Shown here: in pieces, positions 37,335 through 46,104 of the stretch
Position numbering within the stretch: position 1 is the first letter of the stretch
How the letters are laid out: every line of letters begins with the position of its first letter
NCBI GenBank assembly: GCA_024640565.1
Contig: JAHEET010000007.1
Coordinates: 1 to 64,000 of the forward strand
Direction: 5' to 3'
DNA from: Flavobacteriaceae bacterium
GTDB lineage: Bacteria; Bacteroidota; Bacteroidia; Flavobacteriales; Flavobacteriaceae
Length of the DNA: 64,000 bases
Position numbers and translations under genes: made by a program
Notes under the pieces: generated by a model
The model's database searches: none
What the model saw: the letters and a program-made list of their open reading frames with translations, nothing else
Told to the model about the DNA's origin: nothing

Positions 37335-37363
37335 GATAAAAAGTATTTAATTTGTTTGTTTTT

Positions 37364-38347
37364 TTAGAAAGAATATACAGCAGCAAGAGCAAAAGAGCTT
37401 AACGCTTTGTCACCTACAAATGCTGCCTCAGAAGCAGAGTCTAATCTTAATTCTGGAATGATTGTTAAAGAGCCTATAGTGTAATTACCTGTTAAAGTAG
37501 TTGCAAATACACTCGAGTCTTCTACACCAGTTCCGATTGCTCCAAAATCTCCATCTTCTACAAAGTATTCAGTTCTTAACCCAATCTTAAATGAATCTGA
37601 AGTTGCGATTTGTGGGTATAATGCTGCACCATAGAATCCTTGAGCTTCATCTCCCGAAAAGTAGGCTGCGTTTATACCTAAAAAGAATGTTTCTGATACA
37701 TCAAAACCACCCGTGAAATCTACTTCATAAGCTCCTGAGTCGTACAAGAAGTTAACGTATTGATCAGAAAAACCTAATTGCGCTCCGAAAGCATAGTTTC
37801 CTGTTGGGTTGAATTCTGTAGCATCTGTAGGATTCATAATCGCTAACATCAAAGAAGTGTTTTCTGATAACGTGAAATCTGCTTTTAATCCAGTATGGCT
37901 AAATGGTCCATAAGAGAATAAGTAAGAAGTACTGTAGTTAAAGTTCGCAGCTGGTGAAATTACTTCATACCCTAAAAAAGTATTAAAGTTACCCATCGTA
38001 AGTTTTACTTTATCACTTACATTCCAATATGCATATAATTGATTCACAATTGATGAATTTCCTACTGAGTTAAAAACGGCATCTACTCCTCTTGGTCCGT
38101 ATACCATGTCTGCAACAAAACCAACTTTCTCTCCTTCGTATGCAGCTACTAAATTAATCATACCCAAAGCAAAACCTGACTGATTGGCAAAAGAGCTACC
38201 TGGAGCTGTGTCATAATTACCTCCGCTGATATTTCCTCTAAAATAAGTGTCAACAGTTCCGCTTAAAGAAAATGTTTTTTCTTCTTTTTCTTGAGCTGTT
38301 CCAATAAAACTAGCTGCTAATAAAAATGTAAAAATAATTTTTTTCAT
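37364..38347 (-). CDS. Outer-membrane beta-barrel porin of the amt-PII operon
   Basis: A 327-aa exported protein with signal peptide MKKIIFTFLLAASFIGTAQ. Its alternating-hydrophobic strands end in a C-terminal aromatic residue (ALAAVYSF), typical of outer-membrane barrels. Strand-like stretches such as FSLSGTVDTYFRG and VKLTMGNFNTFLGYEV repeat along the length. It is the first gene of the porin-PII-amt operon, with a well-formed promoter at 38377-38407. The likely role is to admit ammonium or small nitrogen compounds through the outer membrane. That is an inference from linkage only. Confidence 0.85.
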   Translation of the reverse strand: MKKIIFTFLLAASFIGTAQEKEEKTFSLSGTVDTYFRGNISGGNYDTAPGSSFANQSGFALGMINLVAAYEGEKVGFVADMVYGPRGVDAVFNSVGNSSIVNQLYAYWNVSDKVKLTMGNFNTFLGYEVISPAANFNYSTSYLFSYGPFSHTGLKADFTLSENTSLMLAIMNPTDATEFNPTGNYAFGAQLGFSDQYVNFLYDSGAYEVDFTGGFDVSETFFLGINAAYFSGDEAQGFYGAALYPQIATSDSFKIGLRTEYFVEDGDFGAIGTGVEDSSVFATTLTGNYTIGSLTIIPELRLDSASEAAFVGDKALSSFALAAVYSF

Positions 38348-38376
38348 AATGTGTGTTCTTTTAGTTAGTGATGGGG

Positions 38377-38407
38377 CAAAAGTAGCTATTAAATATTCAA
38401 AAACAAG
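38377..38407 (-). promoter_or_regulatory. Promoter of the porin-PII-amt operon
   Basis: On the minus strand, CTTG (38404-38407) and TACTTTTG (38377-38384) are separated by 19 nt, a near-ideal Bacteroidota promoter. The porin ATG lies 29 nt downstream of the -7 box. Confidence 0.65.
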
Positions 38408-38561
38408 ATTGGTTTTTATTTAAAGCCATTTTTTAAGAGCATACCCTTAAAAAAAAGGGGGGTAAAATGATTATAATGTAATTGAATTAAATTTAAAGGG
38501 TCTAAATAATGGGGTTGTTTAAAAATAATTACTAAAATTATGAAACTGATAAAAATGCGGT

Positions 38562-38595
38562 TTTGCAAAAAAAAAATATTTTTATTGTACTTTTG
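38562..38595 (+). promoter_or_regulatory. truA promoter, nearly leaderless
   Basis: TTTG at 38562-38565 and TACTTTTG at 38588-38595 are 22 nt apart. The truA ATG begins 5 nt after the -7 box, so the transcript would start at or near the start codon. Confidence 0.5.
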
Positions 38596-38600
38596 AAGTT

Positions 38601-39383
38601 ATGAAATACCCTTTTTCTTATTTAGTGAAAATTCAATTTTTAGGTTTTCGATTTCATGGATGGCAGAAGCAACCTGCGGTAAAAACAGTTCACGACATTG
38701 TAGATAAAAGCTTGCATTTTGTTTTTGAAAGAGAAGATTATAAAACCCTTGGTATTGGGAGAACAGATGCAAAGGTCTCTGCAAGTAGCTATTACATTCA
38801 TCTTTTTACACGATTTGAATTTGATAAAGAAACATTCATCAAAAATTTCAATAAAAATGCCCCCGCAGATGTCAAAGCAATTTCCTTTCAAGAACTGCCA
38901 AAAGGGTTCGATCTTATCAGTTCAGAAAAGGTAAAAGAATATCATTATTATTTTTCTTTTGGTGAAAAAAACCACCCATTTGCAGCACCATTTATGACTG
39001 GATTGCAAGAAAATTTAAATCTAGAACGCATGCAGTTGGGTGCGAAATTGTTTGAGGGGACACATTATTTTCATAAATATTGTACGAAACCCTCAGCAAA
39101 AACTCATTTTAAAAGAAGAATCGATTCTTGCGAGATTGTAGAGAATGGTATTTTAACAGCCAATTTCTTTCCTGAAAAAAGTTATGTATTGAAGGTGCGC
39201 GGGAAGGGTTTTTTGCGCTATCAGATCCGGTTAATGATGGCAACCTTATTTGATTTGGGGAGAGAAAACTTGTCTTTGGACTTTATAAAGGCCTCGCTAC
39301 AAGAAGACAATGATCGGCAATCCTTCCGGAATGTTGCACCAGGTTCTGGTTTGCAGCTATACGATATTGATTTTGTTGTTTAG
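38601..39383 (+). CDS. truA: tRNA pseudouridine synthase, TruA family, variant active-site motif
   Basis: A 260-aa pseudouridine synthase of the TruA family, expected to modify tRNA positions 38-40. N-terminal FLGFRFHGWQKQP and C-terminal GKGFLRYQIRLMMATLFDLG are family landmarks. The catalytic Asp is in GRTDAKVSA; most TruA proteins have RTDAGVHA, so the residues around the Asp differ. It could be a second, specialised TruA. It is monocistronic with a promoter only 5 nt before the ATG. Confidence 0.85.
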   Translation: MKYPFSYLVKIQFLGFRFHGWQKQPAVKTVHDIVDKSLHFVFEREDYKTLGIGRTDAKVSASSYYIHLFTRFEFDKETFIKNFNKNAPADVKAISFQELPKGFDLISSEKVKEYHYYFSFGEKNHPFAAPFMTGLQENLNLERMQLGAKLFEGTHYFHKYCTKPSAKTHFKRRIDSCEIVENGILTANFFPEKSYVLKVRGKGFLRYQIRLMMATLFDLGRENLSLDFIKASLQEDNDRQSFRNVAPGSGLQLYDIDFVV

Positions 39384-39424
39384 ATATAGGGTAGGTATAC
39401 TGAAATAATCGCATGCTATAAATC

Positions 39425-39460
39425 AAAAAAAAAACCACCTTTTAAAAGATGGTTTTTTTT
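39425..39460 (+). terminator. Bidirectional terminator between truA and the acyl-CoA dehydrogenase gene
   Basis: AACCACCT (39433-39440) pairs with AGATGGTT (39447-39454) with one mismatch, flanked by ten A on the left and eight T on the right. It suits both convergent genes. Confidence 0.82.
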
Positions 39461-39482
39461 AGGGTATATATAATGAGTAAAT

Positions 39483-40625
39483 TTATCCTTTGATGAGTCC
39501 TCTTGAAATGACAATTTTCTGAATTTCAGAGGTTCCTTCGTAGATCTGAGTGATTTTTGCATCGCGCATTAAGCGTTCTACATGGTAGTCTTTTACAAAA
39601 CCATTTCCACCATGAATTTGCACCGCTTCTACCGTGTGTTCCATCGCAACTTTAGAAGCATATAGTTTTGCCATTGCAGAGGACATGTCATAGTTGTTGC
39701 CTTGGTCCTTGTCCCAAGCCGCTTTCATGACCATCATTCTTGCGGCAGAAATATCGGTATACATATCCGCCAATTTAAAGGCAATTGCTTGGTGATTGCA
39801 AATTTCTGTACCAAAAGCTTTTCGCTCTTTCGCATATTTTAAAGACAGTTCGTAAGCTCCAGCAGCAATTCCCAGGGCCTGAGCAGCAATCCCGATTCTA
39901 CCACCAGAAAGTGTTTTCATGGCAAATTTAAAGCCAAAGCCATCTGCACCAATTCTATTTTCTTTGGGTACAATTACATCATTAAATTGTAAGGTGTGTG
40001 TATCACTTCCTCGAATCCCTAGTTTGTCTTCTTTTGGTCCTATATGAAAACCTGCAGTTCCTTTTTCTACAATAAAAGCATTTATTCCTCGGTGTCCCTT
40101 GGCTCTGTCGGTTTGTGCGATGACCAAATAGACATCTGCGCGTCCACCACTGGTGATCCAGTTTTTTGTACCATTTATTACATAGTGATCCCCTTTGTCT
40201 TCTGCGGTTGTTGCTTGTGAAGTTGCATCGGAACCCGCTTCAGGTTCGCTCAAACAAAATGCGCCAACGAATTCTCCAGTAGCTAATTTTGTCAAATATT
40301 TTTGCTTTTGCGCTTCGTTTCCGAAGGCTTCTAGTCCGTAGCAAACCAATGAGTTGTTTACAGAAACAATGACAGAAGCGGAAGCATCTATTTTGGAGAG
40401 TTCTTCCATGACGATTACATAAGAAATTGCATCCATTCCGCTACCTCCATATTTTGGGTCTACCATAATTCCCATAAAACCAAGGGCACCCATTTTCTTG
40501 ACGAGTTCGTCTGGAAACTCTTGTTTATGATCTCTTTCTATTACACCCGGAAGCAATGCTGTTTGTGCAAAATCTCTTGCTGCTTCCTGAATCATGAGGT
40601 GTTCTTCCGTTAAACTAAAGTTCAT
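39483..40625 (-). CDS. Acyl-CoA dehydrogenase (short/branched-chain type)
   Basis: FAD enzyme of 380 aa that introduces a 2,3 double bond into acyl-CoA, passing electrons to ETF. Landmarks are GAFCLSEPEAGSDA near 125, GTKNWITSGG near 152, ERKAFGTEICNHQAIAFKLADM near 270, and the catalytic Glu in IYEGTSEIQKIVISR near 365. Size and motifs fit butyryl-CoA or short-branched-chain dehydrogenases; the precise chain length cannot be read. It is monocistronic. Its minus-strand promoter has TATATTTG at 40661-40668, and TAATTTTACGAAT lies between that box and the ATG. Confidence 0.93.
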   Translation of the reverse strand: MNFSLTEEHLMIQEAARDFAQTALLPGVIERDHKQEFPDELVKKMGALGFMGIMVDPKYGGSGMDAISYVIVMEELSKIDASASVIVSVNNSLVCYGLEAFGNEAQKQKYLTKLATGEFVGAFCLSEPEAGSDATSQATTAEDKGDHYVINGTKNWITSGGRADVYLVIAQTDRAKGHRGINAFIVEKGTAGFHIGPKEDKLGIRGSDTHTLQFNDVIVPKENRIGADGFGFKFAMKTLSGGRIGIAAQALGIAAGAYELSLKYAKERKAFGTEICNHQAIAFKLADMYTDISAARMMVMKAAWDKDQGNNYDMSSAMAKLYASKVAMEHTVEAVQIHGGNGFVKDYHVERLMRDAKITQIYEGTSEIQKIVISRGLIKG

Positions 40626-40642
40626 GTGCTTTTTTTTAATGA

Positions 40643-40715
40643 ATTCGTAAAATTAGACTGCAAATATATCGATTTCGTAACATATTATTGATTCTCTTTT
40701 GTTAATTTTACGAAT
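40643..40715. repeat. 13-bp inverted repeat in the divergent acyl-CoA dehydrogenase/anmK promoter region
   Basis: ATTCGTAAAATTA at 40643-40655 is the exact reverse complement of TAATTTTACGAAT at 40703-40715, with 47 nt between. Each arm lies just upstream of one start codon in the same relative orientation. Twelve of the 13 bases recur before gltB (35539-35550). Confidence 0.7.
40661..40668 (-). promoter_or_regulatory. -7 box of the acyl-CoA dehydrogenase promoter
   Basis: The minus strand reads TATATTTG, an exact TAnnTTTG match, 35 nt before the ATG. Confidence 0.45.
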
Positions 40716-41783
40716 ATGAATATAAATGATGCTTACAGCATTGGATTGATGTCTGGTACCTCTTTGGACGGACTGGATTTGGTGTATGTAAAATTAAATA
40801 CTCAGCATTATCAGGATTTTGAAATTATCCATGCAGATACAATTCCGTATTCAAAAAAATGGAAGGCTATTTTACAGAAATCAATTGATTTTTCTAAAAA
40901 CGATTTAATACAATTAGATCTTGAGTATGGCCAATTATTGGCAAATCGGGTTACAGATTTTATTGAAAAATATGCCATTACAAAAATCGATTTTATTGCC
41001 TCCCACGGACATACTGTTTTGCATCAGCCGGAAAAGGGAATTACGCTACAGATTGGAAACGGTCAGGTACTTGCCAACAAAACAAAACACAAGGTGGTCT
41101 GTGATTTTAGGTCTCAGGATGTGGCTTTAGGAGGGCAGGGTGCACCCTTAGTTCCTGTTGGAGATGCGCTTCTATTTTCAGAATATAAGTATTGTATTAA
41201 TCTTGGTGGTTTTTCGAATGTTTCTTACCAGAAGGATGGAGAAAGAATTGCATTTGACATTTGTCCTGTAAATATTGTGATGAACTTTTATGCTTCAAAA
41301 TTAGGAATGGAGTATGATGACAACGGAGCATTGGCCTCCAAAGGAAAACTAAATCATATACTTTTGGAGAGGTTGAACCAATTGGACTATTACAAAAAAA
41401 TGCCACCAAAATCATTAGGGTTGGAATGGGTACAAAAAGAAATTTTTCCATTGATTGATAAAATGGAAACGGATGTGTCAACCATTTTGAGAACCTTTGT
41501 GGAGCATGTAGCAATTCAGATTGCAAGCATTGTTGAAAAGGAGGGGATGGTGTTGTTTACAGGTGGTGGTGTTTTTAACTCCTTTTTAATGAGTAGCATA
41601 CGTAATTTTTCTTCAGGAAAGCCAGTCACTGTGTCCGAGAAGTTGGTCAACTACAAAGAGGCGCTGGTCTTTTCTTTTTTGGGGTTGTTGAAAATTAAGA
41701 ATGAAATCAATTGTTTAAAAAGTGTAACTGGCGCGCGTAAAAACCACACTTCAGGTGTCGTTTATGATTGTAAAATGTTGTAA
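40716..41783 (+). CDS. anmK: Anhydro-N-acetylmuramic acid kinase
   Basis: Kinase that opens and phosphorylates 1,6-anhydro-MurNAc to MurNAc-6-phosphate in cell-wall recycling. Of 355 aa, the ATP-binding IGLMSGTSLDGLD is at 9-21, DFRSQDVALGGQGAPLVP near 130 and LFTGGGVFN near 280. The C-terminal NCLKSVTGARKNHTSG is conserved in the family. The ATG at 40716 immediately follows TAATTTTACGAAT, so the message may lack a leader. It would cooperate with lytic transglycosylases and NamZ-type enzymes. Confidence 0.94.
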   Translation: MNINDAYSIGLMSGTSLDGLDLVYVKLNTQHYQDFEIIHADTIPYSKKWKAILQKSIDFSKNDLIQLDLEYGQLLANRVTDFIEKYAITKIDFIASHGHTVLHQPEKGITLQIGNGQVLANKTKHKVVCDFRSQDVALGGQGAPLVPVGDALLFSEYKYCINLGGFSNVSYQKDGERIAFDICPVNIVMNFYASKLGMEYDDNGALASKGKLNHILLERLNQLDYYKKMPPKSLGLEWVQKEIFPLIDKMETDVSTILRTFVEHVAIQIASIVEKEGMVLFTGGGVFNSFLMSSIRNFSSGKPVTVSEKLVNYKEALVFSFLGLLKIKNEINCLKSVTGARKNHTSGVVYDCKML

Positions 41784-42004
41784 TTTTACAGAATAAATTA
41801 AACGCCAAAGTGATCACTTTAAATACTTTTGATGTATCTGGAACGAGAAGTACCACCCCTTTATGGAATAGTAAGGTAGGTGGAGAGCAAAATATAATAG
41901 ATTTTGCACCCACGTTCACGGTTAAGAAAAATGCGTCTAGTTTTCATGTCTATGCCTATGGCAAAAAGTATTATGATTTTGGAGTACTGCGTATTAACGA
42001 TTAA
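41774..42004 (+). pseudogene. Short unidentified coding remnant after anmK
   Basis: An open frame of 76 codons (TAA at 41771-41773 before it) reads protein-like: NVVILQNKLNAKVITLNTFDVSG and later FHVYAYGKKYYDFGVLRIND. The only usable start is GTG 41810 (64 aa). The reading makes sense upstream of that start, as if it were the 3' end of a gene whose front was lost. I do not recognise the family. The rest of the gap to 42161 holds no clear gene, tRNA or terminator. Confidence 0.4.
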
Positions 42005-42161
42005 TGTGCGCTGATTAAGAAAAGTAGGGGAAAAGCATTTTTTTAATGTAGGGAATGGGTGTTTTTTTTAAAAGAACAATCTATGTCCACTTTTCTTAGC
42101 ATAATTTCAGAAATACAAAGCTCTTTGGACAGAAAGTAGTTTGTCAAGTAGAAGTTTAAAA

Positions 42162-43394
42162 ATGAAAGAATTATTAAAAAAGTACGAAAATAAACAACCC
42201 GAGATCGTTTTTCACTGGAAAGACACAGAAACAGAAGCCGAAGGTTGGACCGTGATTAACTCGCTTCGTGGTGGTGCAGCAGGAGGAGGTACGCGCATGC
42301 GAAAAGGCTTGGATCAAAACGAAGTAGTGTCCTTGGCAAAAACGATGGAGGTGAAATTTACCGTTTCAGGACCTGCAATTGGCGGTGCAAAATCGGGCAT
42401 TAATTTCGATCCAAATGACCCAAGAAAAAGAGGTGTTTTGGAGCGTTGGTACAAAGCCGTTACTCCACTTTTAAAACATTATTATGGTACGGGAGGGGAT
42501 TTAAATGTAGATGCAGATAAAGATGTCATTCCCATTACAGAAGATTGTGGCGTGTGGCATCCTCAAGAAGGAATTTTCAATGGACATTTTAAACCTTCAG
42601 AAGCAGACAAAATCAATCGAATTGGCCAGTTGCGTTTGGGGGTCATTAAAGTAATTGAAGATTCTGAGTTTTCGCCAGATTTGGCAAGAAAATATACCGT
42701 AGCAGACATGCTAACCGGCTATGGTGTTGCAGAAGCTGTAAAGCATTATTATGCAATATATGGTGGTGAAATTGTAGGAAAAAGAGCCATTGTGCAAGGC
42801 TTTGGAAATGTAGGTTCTGCAGCAGCTTACTATCTAACAAAGCTTGGCGTAAAAGTAGTTGGAATTATTGATAGAGATGGTGGTGTCATTTGCGAAGAAG
42901 GCTTTTCTTTGGAAGCAATGACTGCTTTGTTTTTATCCAAAGATGGCAACAAGCTGGTTTCAGAAAACATGATTTCCTTTGATCAAATAAACGAACAAAT
43001 ATGGCGTTTGCCTGCCGAAATCTTTATCCCAGCAGCAGCCTCAAGATTGGTTTCCAAAGCGCAAGTTCAAAAAATGATCGATACTGGTTTGGAAGTCATA
43101 TCTCCAGGTGCGAATGTGCCTTTTGCGGATAAAGAAATTTTCTTTGGACCCATTATGGAACATGCCGACAATCACATTAGTTTATTACCAGATTTTATCT
43201 CAAATTGCGGCATTGCAAGAGTGTTTGCCTATTTTATGCAGTCTCGCATCGAATTGCCAATGCAAGACAAAGCTATATTTGAAGATACGTCAACCATTAT
43301 TGAGAAAGCGTTACAAAAAACACATAACAAAAGTGCCTCTAAAACAAAAATTTGCTCAACAGCATTTGAAATTGCACTCAAAGAATTAATTTAA
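42162..43394 (+). CDS. Glu/Leu/Phe/Val dehydrogenase
   Basis: NAD(P)-dependent amino acid dehydrogenase of about 410 aa. The N-terminal catalytic domain has LRGGAAGGGTRMRKG near 35, the catalytic Lys in SGPAIGGAKSGINFDP near 78, and GTGGDLNVDADKDV near 110. The Rossmann domain has IVQGFGNVGSAAAYYL near 210. Substrate (glutamate, leucine or other) is not certain. The ATG at 42162 is chosen; a TTG seven codons earlier is unlikely. It is followed by nhaD after 9 nt, so the two are probably co-transcribed. Confidence 0.88.
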   Translation: MKELLKKYENKQPEIVFHWKDTETEAEGWTVINSLRGGAAGGGTRMRKGLDQNEVVSLAKTMEVKFTVSGPAIGGAKSGINFDPNDPRKRGVLERWYKAVTPLLKHYYGTGGDLNVDADKDVIPITEDCGVWHPQEGIFNGHFKPSEADKINRIGQLRLGVIKVIEDSEFSPDLARKYTVADMLTGYGVAEAVKHYYAIYGGEIVGKRAIVQGFGNVGSAAAYYLTKLGVKVVGIIDRDGGVICEEGFSLEAMTALFLSKDGNKLVSENMISFDQINEQIWRLPAEIFIPAAASRLVSKAQVQKMIDTGLEVISPGANVPFADKEIFFGPIMEHADNHISLLPDFISNCGIARVFAYFMQSRIELPMQDKAIFEDTSTIIEKALQKTHNKSASKTKICSTAFEIALKELI

Positions 43395-43403
43395 ATTTAT
43401 TTT

Positions 43404-44798
43404 ATGGAATCAGTAATTATTGTAGTATTTATTATCGGTTATTTAGCGATCACTTTAGAACACAATTTAAAGTTGGATAAGCTAATCTCTGCTCTTGTGA
43501 TGATGGCTGTTTGTTGGGCATTGGTGGCACTGGGAATTGATAGTTTTTCGAATTGGTTTGATTCTGCAAATCACGGTTTGGTAGAGGGTTTTGCTAGTAA
43601 AGCTCATCAAGTCAAAATGCATTTAGTAGAAGAAACATTGTTGCACCATTTAGGGAAAACTGCCGAAATCTTGGTCTTTCTTTTGGGAGCAATGACCATT
43701 GTTGAAATCATTGATTATTTCGATGGATTCGCTACCATCAAAGGTTTTGTAACCTTTAAAGGCAAAAAGAAACTGCTATGGATGTTCTCCATCTTAGCAT
43801 TTATTCTCTCAGCCATAATTGATAATTTAACGGCCACCATCGTCTTGATTTCAATTTTACAGAAAATTGTTAAAAGCAGAGAAGATCGAATTTGGTTTGC
43901 CGGATTAATTATTATTGCAGCAAACGCAGGGGGCGCTTTTTCTCCAATCGGAGATGTGACCACGACAATGCTTTGGATTGGTGATAAGGTAAGTACAGGA
44001 ATGTTATTTACCTATTTATTTATTCCATCGCTTTTGTGTATGGTGGTGCCTACCTTTATAGCGACTTTTTTACCGGCATTTAAGGGCGATATCAATTTTG
44101 ATGAAAATGAAGTTGAGAAACCAAAAAGTCAACACAGTGCTACAATGTTGTACCTAGGGCTTGGGGCCATTTTGTTTGTTCCTGTTTTTAAAACAGTTAC
44201 TCATTTGCCACCTTATGTAGGAATGATGTTGTCTTTGGGTATTGTGGCAACCTTTGCAGAAATTTACAGTAGAACAAAATTTTCGTTGACTGATTTTGAT
44301 ACTGAAGCATCCGATTTGAATGCGCATCACAGTCCAGTGCACGCCTCGTTATCTAAAATAGAAATGCCCAGTATCTTATTTTTCTTGGGGATTTTAATGG
44401 CCGTAGCCGCGCTGGAATCCTTAGGGATTTTATTTAATTTTGCAGACAACTTAAAACAAGGAGTTCCTTTAATAGGCTCCGAATTAGCGGGTACAAAAGT
44501 TTCAGATTTGGTGGTTCTTTTACTCGGAGTTGGTTCAGCAGTAATTGACAATGTACCCTTGGTCGCTGCAAGTCTTGGAATGTTCTCTGAATCTTTGGAC
44601 AATCCATTGTGGCACTTTATTGCCTTTTCTGCAGGAACAGGGGGGTCTATGTTGGTCATTGGTTCTGCGGCAGGAGTGGTAGCAATGGGAATGGAAAAAT
44701 TAGATTTCTTCTGGTATTTGAAGAAAATATCTTGGTTGGCACTTATTGGTTTCCTCGTTGGATCTGCAGCATTTGTTGTGTTAAGAGCCTTGATTTAA
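43404..44798 (+). CDS. nhaD: NhaD-type Na+/H+ antiporter
   Basis: Inner-membrane antiporter of 464 aa with about 12 membrane segments. NhaD/ArsB-superfamily landmarks include HHLGKTAEILVFLLGAMTIVEIID near 80, IIDNLTATIVL near 140, ANAGGAFSPIGDVTTTMLW near 173 and VIDNVPLVAA near 380. It expels Na+ for pH and salt control, consistent with a marine or saline lifestyle but not proof of one. It lies 9 nt after the amino acid dehydrogenase gene and 120 nt before exbB. Confidence 0.9.
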   Translation: MESVIIVVFIIGYLAITLEHNLKLDKLISALVMMAVCWALVALGIDSFSNWFDSANHGLVEGFASKAHQVKMHLVEETLLHHLGKTAEILVFLLGAMTIVEIIDYFDGFATIKGFVTFKGKKKLLWMFSILAFILSAIIDNLTATIVLISILQKIVKSREDRIWFAGLIIIAANAGGAFSPIGDVTTTMLWIGDKVSTGMLFTYLFIPSLLCMVVPTFIATFLPAFKGDINFDENEVEKPKSQHSATMLYLGLGAILFVPVFKTVTHLPPYVGMMLSLGIVATFAEIYSRTKFSLTDFDTEASDLNAHHSPVHASLSKIEMPSILFFLGILMAVAALESLGILFNFADNLKQGVPLIGSELAGTKVSDLVVLLLGVGSAVIDNVPLVAASLGMFSESLDNPLWHFIAFSAGTGGSMLVIGSAAGVVAMGMEKLDFFWYLKKISWLALIGFLVGSAAFVVLRALI

Positions 44799-44918
44799 AA
44801 AATAGTTCCCTCAAGAAAATGGCACACTGTAGGTTTTTAGGAGGGTGTTTTGTTGAAATTGGATGGGCAATTTTACCTAAAAAAGCTCGTTAGTATTATA
44901 GAATATAAAAAAAGCGAC

Positions 44919-45608
44919 ATGTTATCATTTTTTCAAGAAAGTAAAGAAGTTTTGGAAGGGACGCTTCCCAACGAAAAAACACTTTCCATTTATAAATTAA
45001 TCATGAATGGAGGTCTTGGCGGGCAACTCATTTTAGCCCTACTTTTGGTGTTATTGACCATAGCACTCTATATTTATTTTGAACGTTTTTTTGCGATTAA
45101 ATCCGCTTCCAAAATAGATCAAAATTTTATGAACCAAATAAAAGAGAATGTGTCTGAGGGGAAACTAGTAGCGGCAGATTCACTCTGTAAAAGTAAAAAT
45201 ACGCCCACAGCACGACTCATTGGAAAAGGAATTTCAAGAATAGGAAAACCCCTCGAAGATATTAATACTGCGATTGAAACGGCAGGAAAATTAGAAGTAT
45301 ATCAGTTGGAGAAAAATGTCAGTGTATTGGCAACCATTGCTGGAGTAGCTCCCATGATTGGTTTCTTAGGAACGGTTATTGGAATGATTGTTGCCATTCA
45401 TGAAATTGCAAATGCGGGCGGACAAATTGATATTAAAATGCTTTCAGATGGCTTGTATACTGCAATGACAACTACCGTTGGGGGGTTAATTGTTGGGATT
45501 ATTGCCTATAGTACCTACAATCATTTGGTAGTTAAAACAGATCAAGTAGTTTATCAAATGGAAGCAAAGTCTGTAGAGTTTTTAGACTTGTTAAACGAAC
45601 CTGTATAG
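44919..45608 (+). CDS. exbB: MotA/TolQ/ExbB proton channel family protein
   Basis: Inner-membrane proton channel subunit that powers TonB-dependent outer-membrane transport with ExbD. The ATG at 44919 (MLSFFQESKEVLEG) gives 229 aa; longer readings from 44850 have a non-conserved N-terminus. There are three membrane segments, near 37-55, 125-145 and 175-195. The conserved ATIAGVAPMIGFLGTVIGM and AMTTTVGGLIVGI are clear. exbD and a tonB-like gene follow. Confidence 0.92.
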   Translation: MLSFFQESKEVLEGTLPNEKTLSIYKLIMNGGLGGQLILALLLVLLTIALYIYFERFFAIKSASKIDQNFMNQIKENVSEGKLVAADSLCKSKNTPTARLIGKGISRIGKPLEDINTAIETAGKLEVYQLEKNVSVLATIAGVAPMIGFLGTVIGMIVAIHEIANAGGQIDIKMLSDGLYTAMTTTVGGLIVGIIAYSTYNHLVVKTDQVVYQMEAKSVEFLDLLNEPV

Positions 45609-45705
45609 CTGCGTTTCTAGATTGATCAAGGAGCCATAAAAATCTTTAATGCCTCCCAAGAAGATCATGTACACCTGTACGTTTAAACATTAAATACGAT
45701 TCTAA

Positions 45706-46104
45706 ATGAATTTAAGAGGAAGAAATAAAGTAGATCCAGCATTCAATATGTCATCAATGACAGACATTGTTTTTTTATTGTTGATATTTTTTATGCTTAC
45801 TTCCACCTTGGTCACCATCAATGCCATTGATTTAATATTGCCCAATTCCTCTGGAAAAACAGAGAACAAGGCGCCCATTGCTATTTCCGTGACTCAAAAT
45901 GGGGATTTCTACATCAATAAATCAAAAGTACGTCCGGAAGCACTGGAAAACGAGCTTTTAAAAGTTGTTGGTGTCGATAAGAAGAAAAGTATTGTCATTC
46001 GAGGAGCCAAAAAAGTAGCTTATGAAAAGGTGGTGAAAATCATAAATATTGCACAACGAAATAAGCTTAAAATGGTGTTAGCTGTAAAAGTCAACGGAAA
46101 CTAA
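45706..46104 (+). CDS. exbD: ExbD/TolR biopolymer transport protein
   Basis: A 132-aa single-pass protein: N-terminal membrane helix at about 18-38 with the essential Asp in SMTDIVFLLLIFFMLTST, then a periplasmic domain (VIRGAKKVAYEKVVKIINIAQ). It forms the proton pathway with ExbB and connects to TonB. It ends exactly where the tonB-like gene begins. Confidence 0.94.
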   Translation: MNLRGRNKVDPAFNMSSMTDIVFLLLIFFMLTSTLVTINAIDLILPNSSGKTENKAPIAISVTQNGDFYINKSKVRPEALENELLKVVGVDKKKSIVIRGAKKVAYEKVVKIINIAQRNKLKMVLAVKVNGN

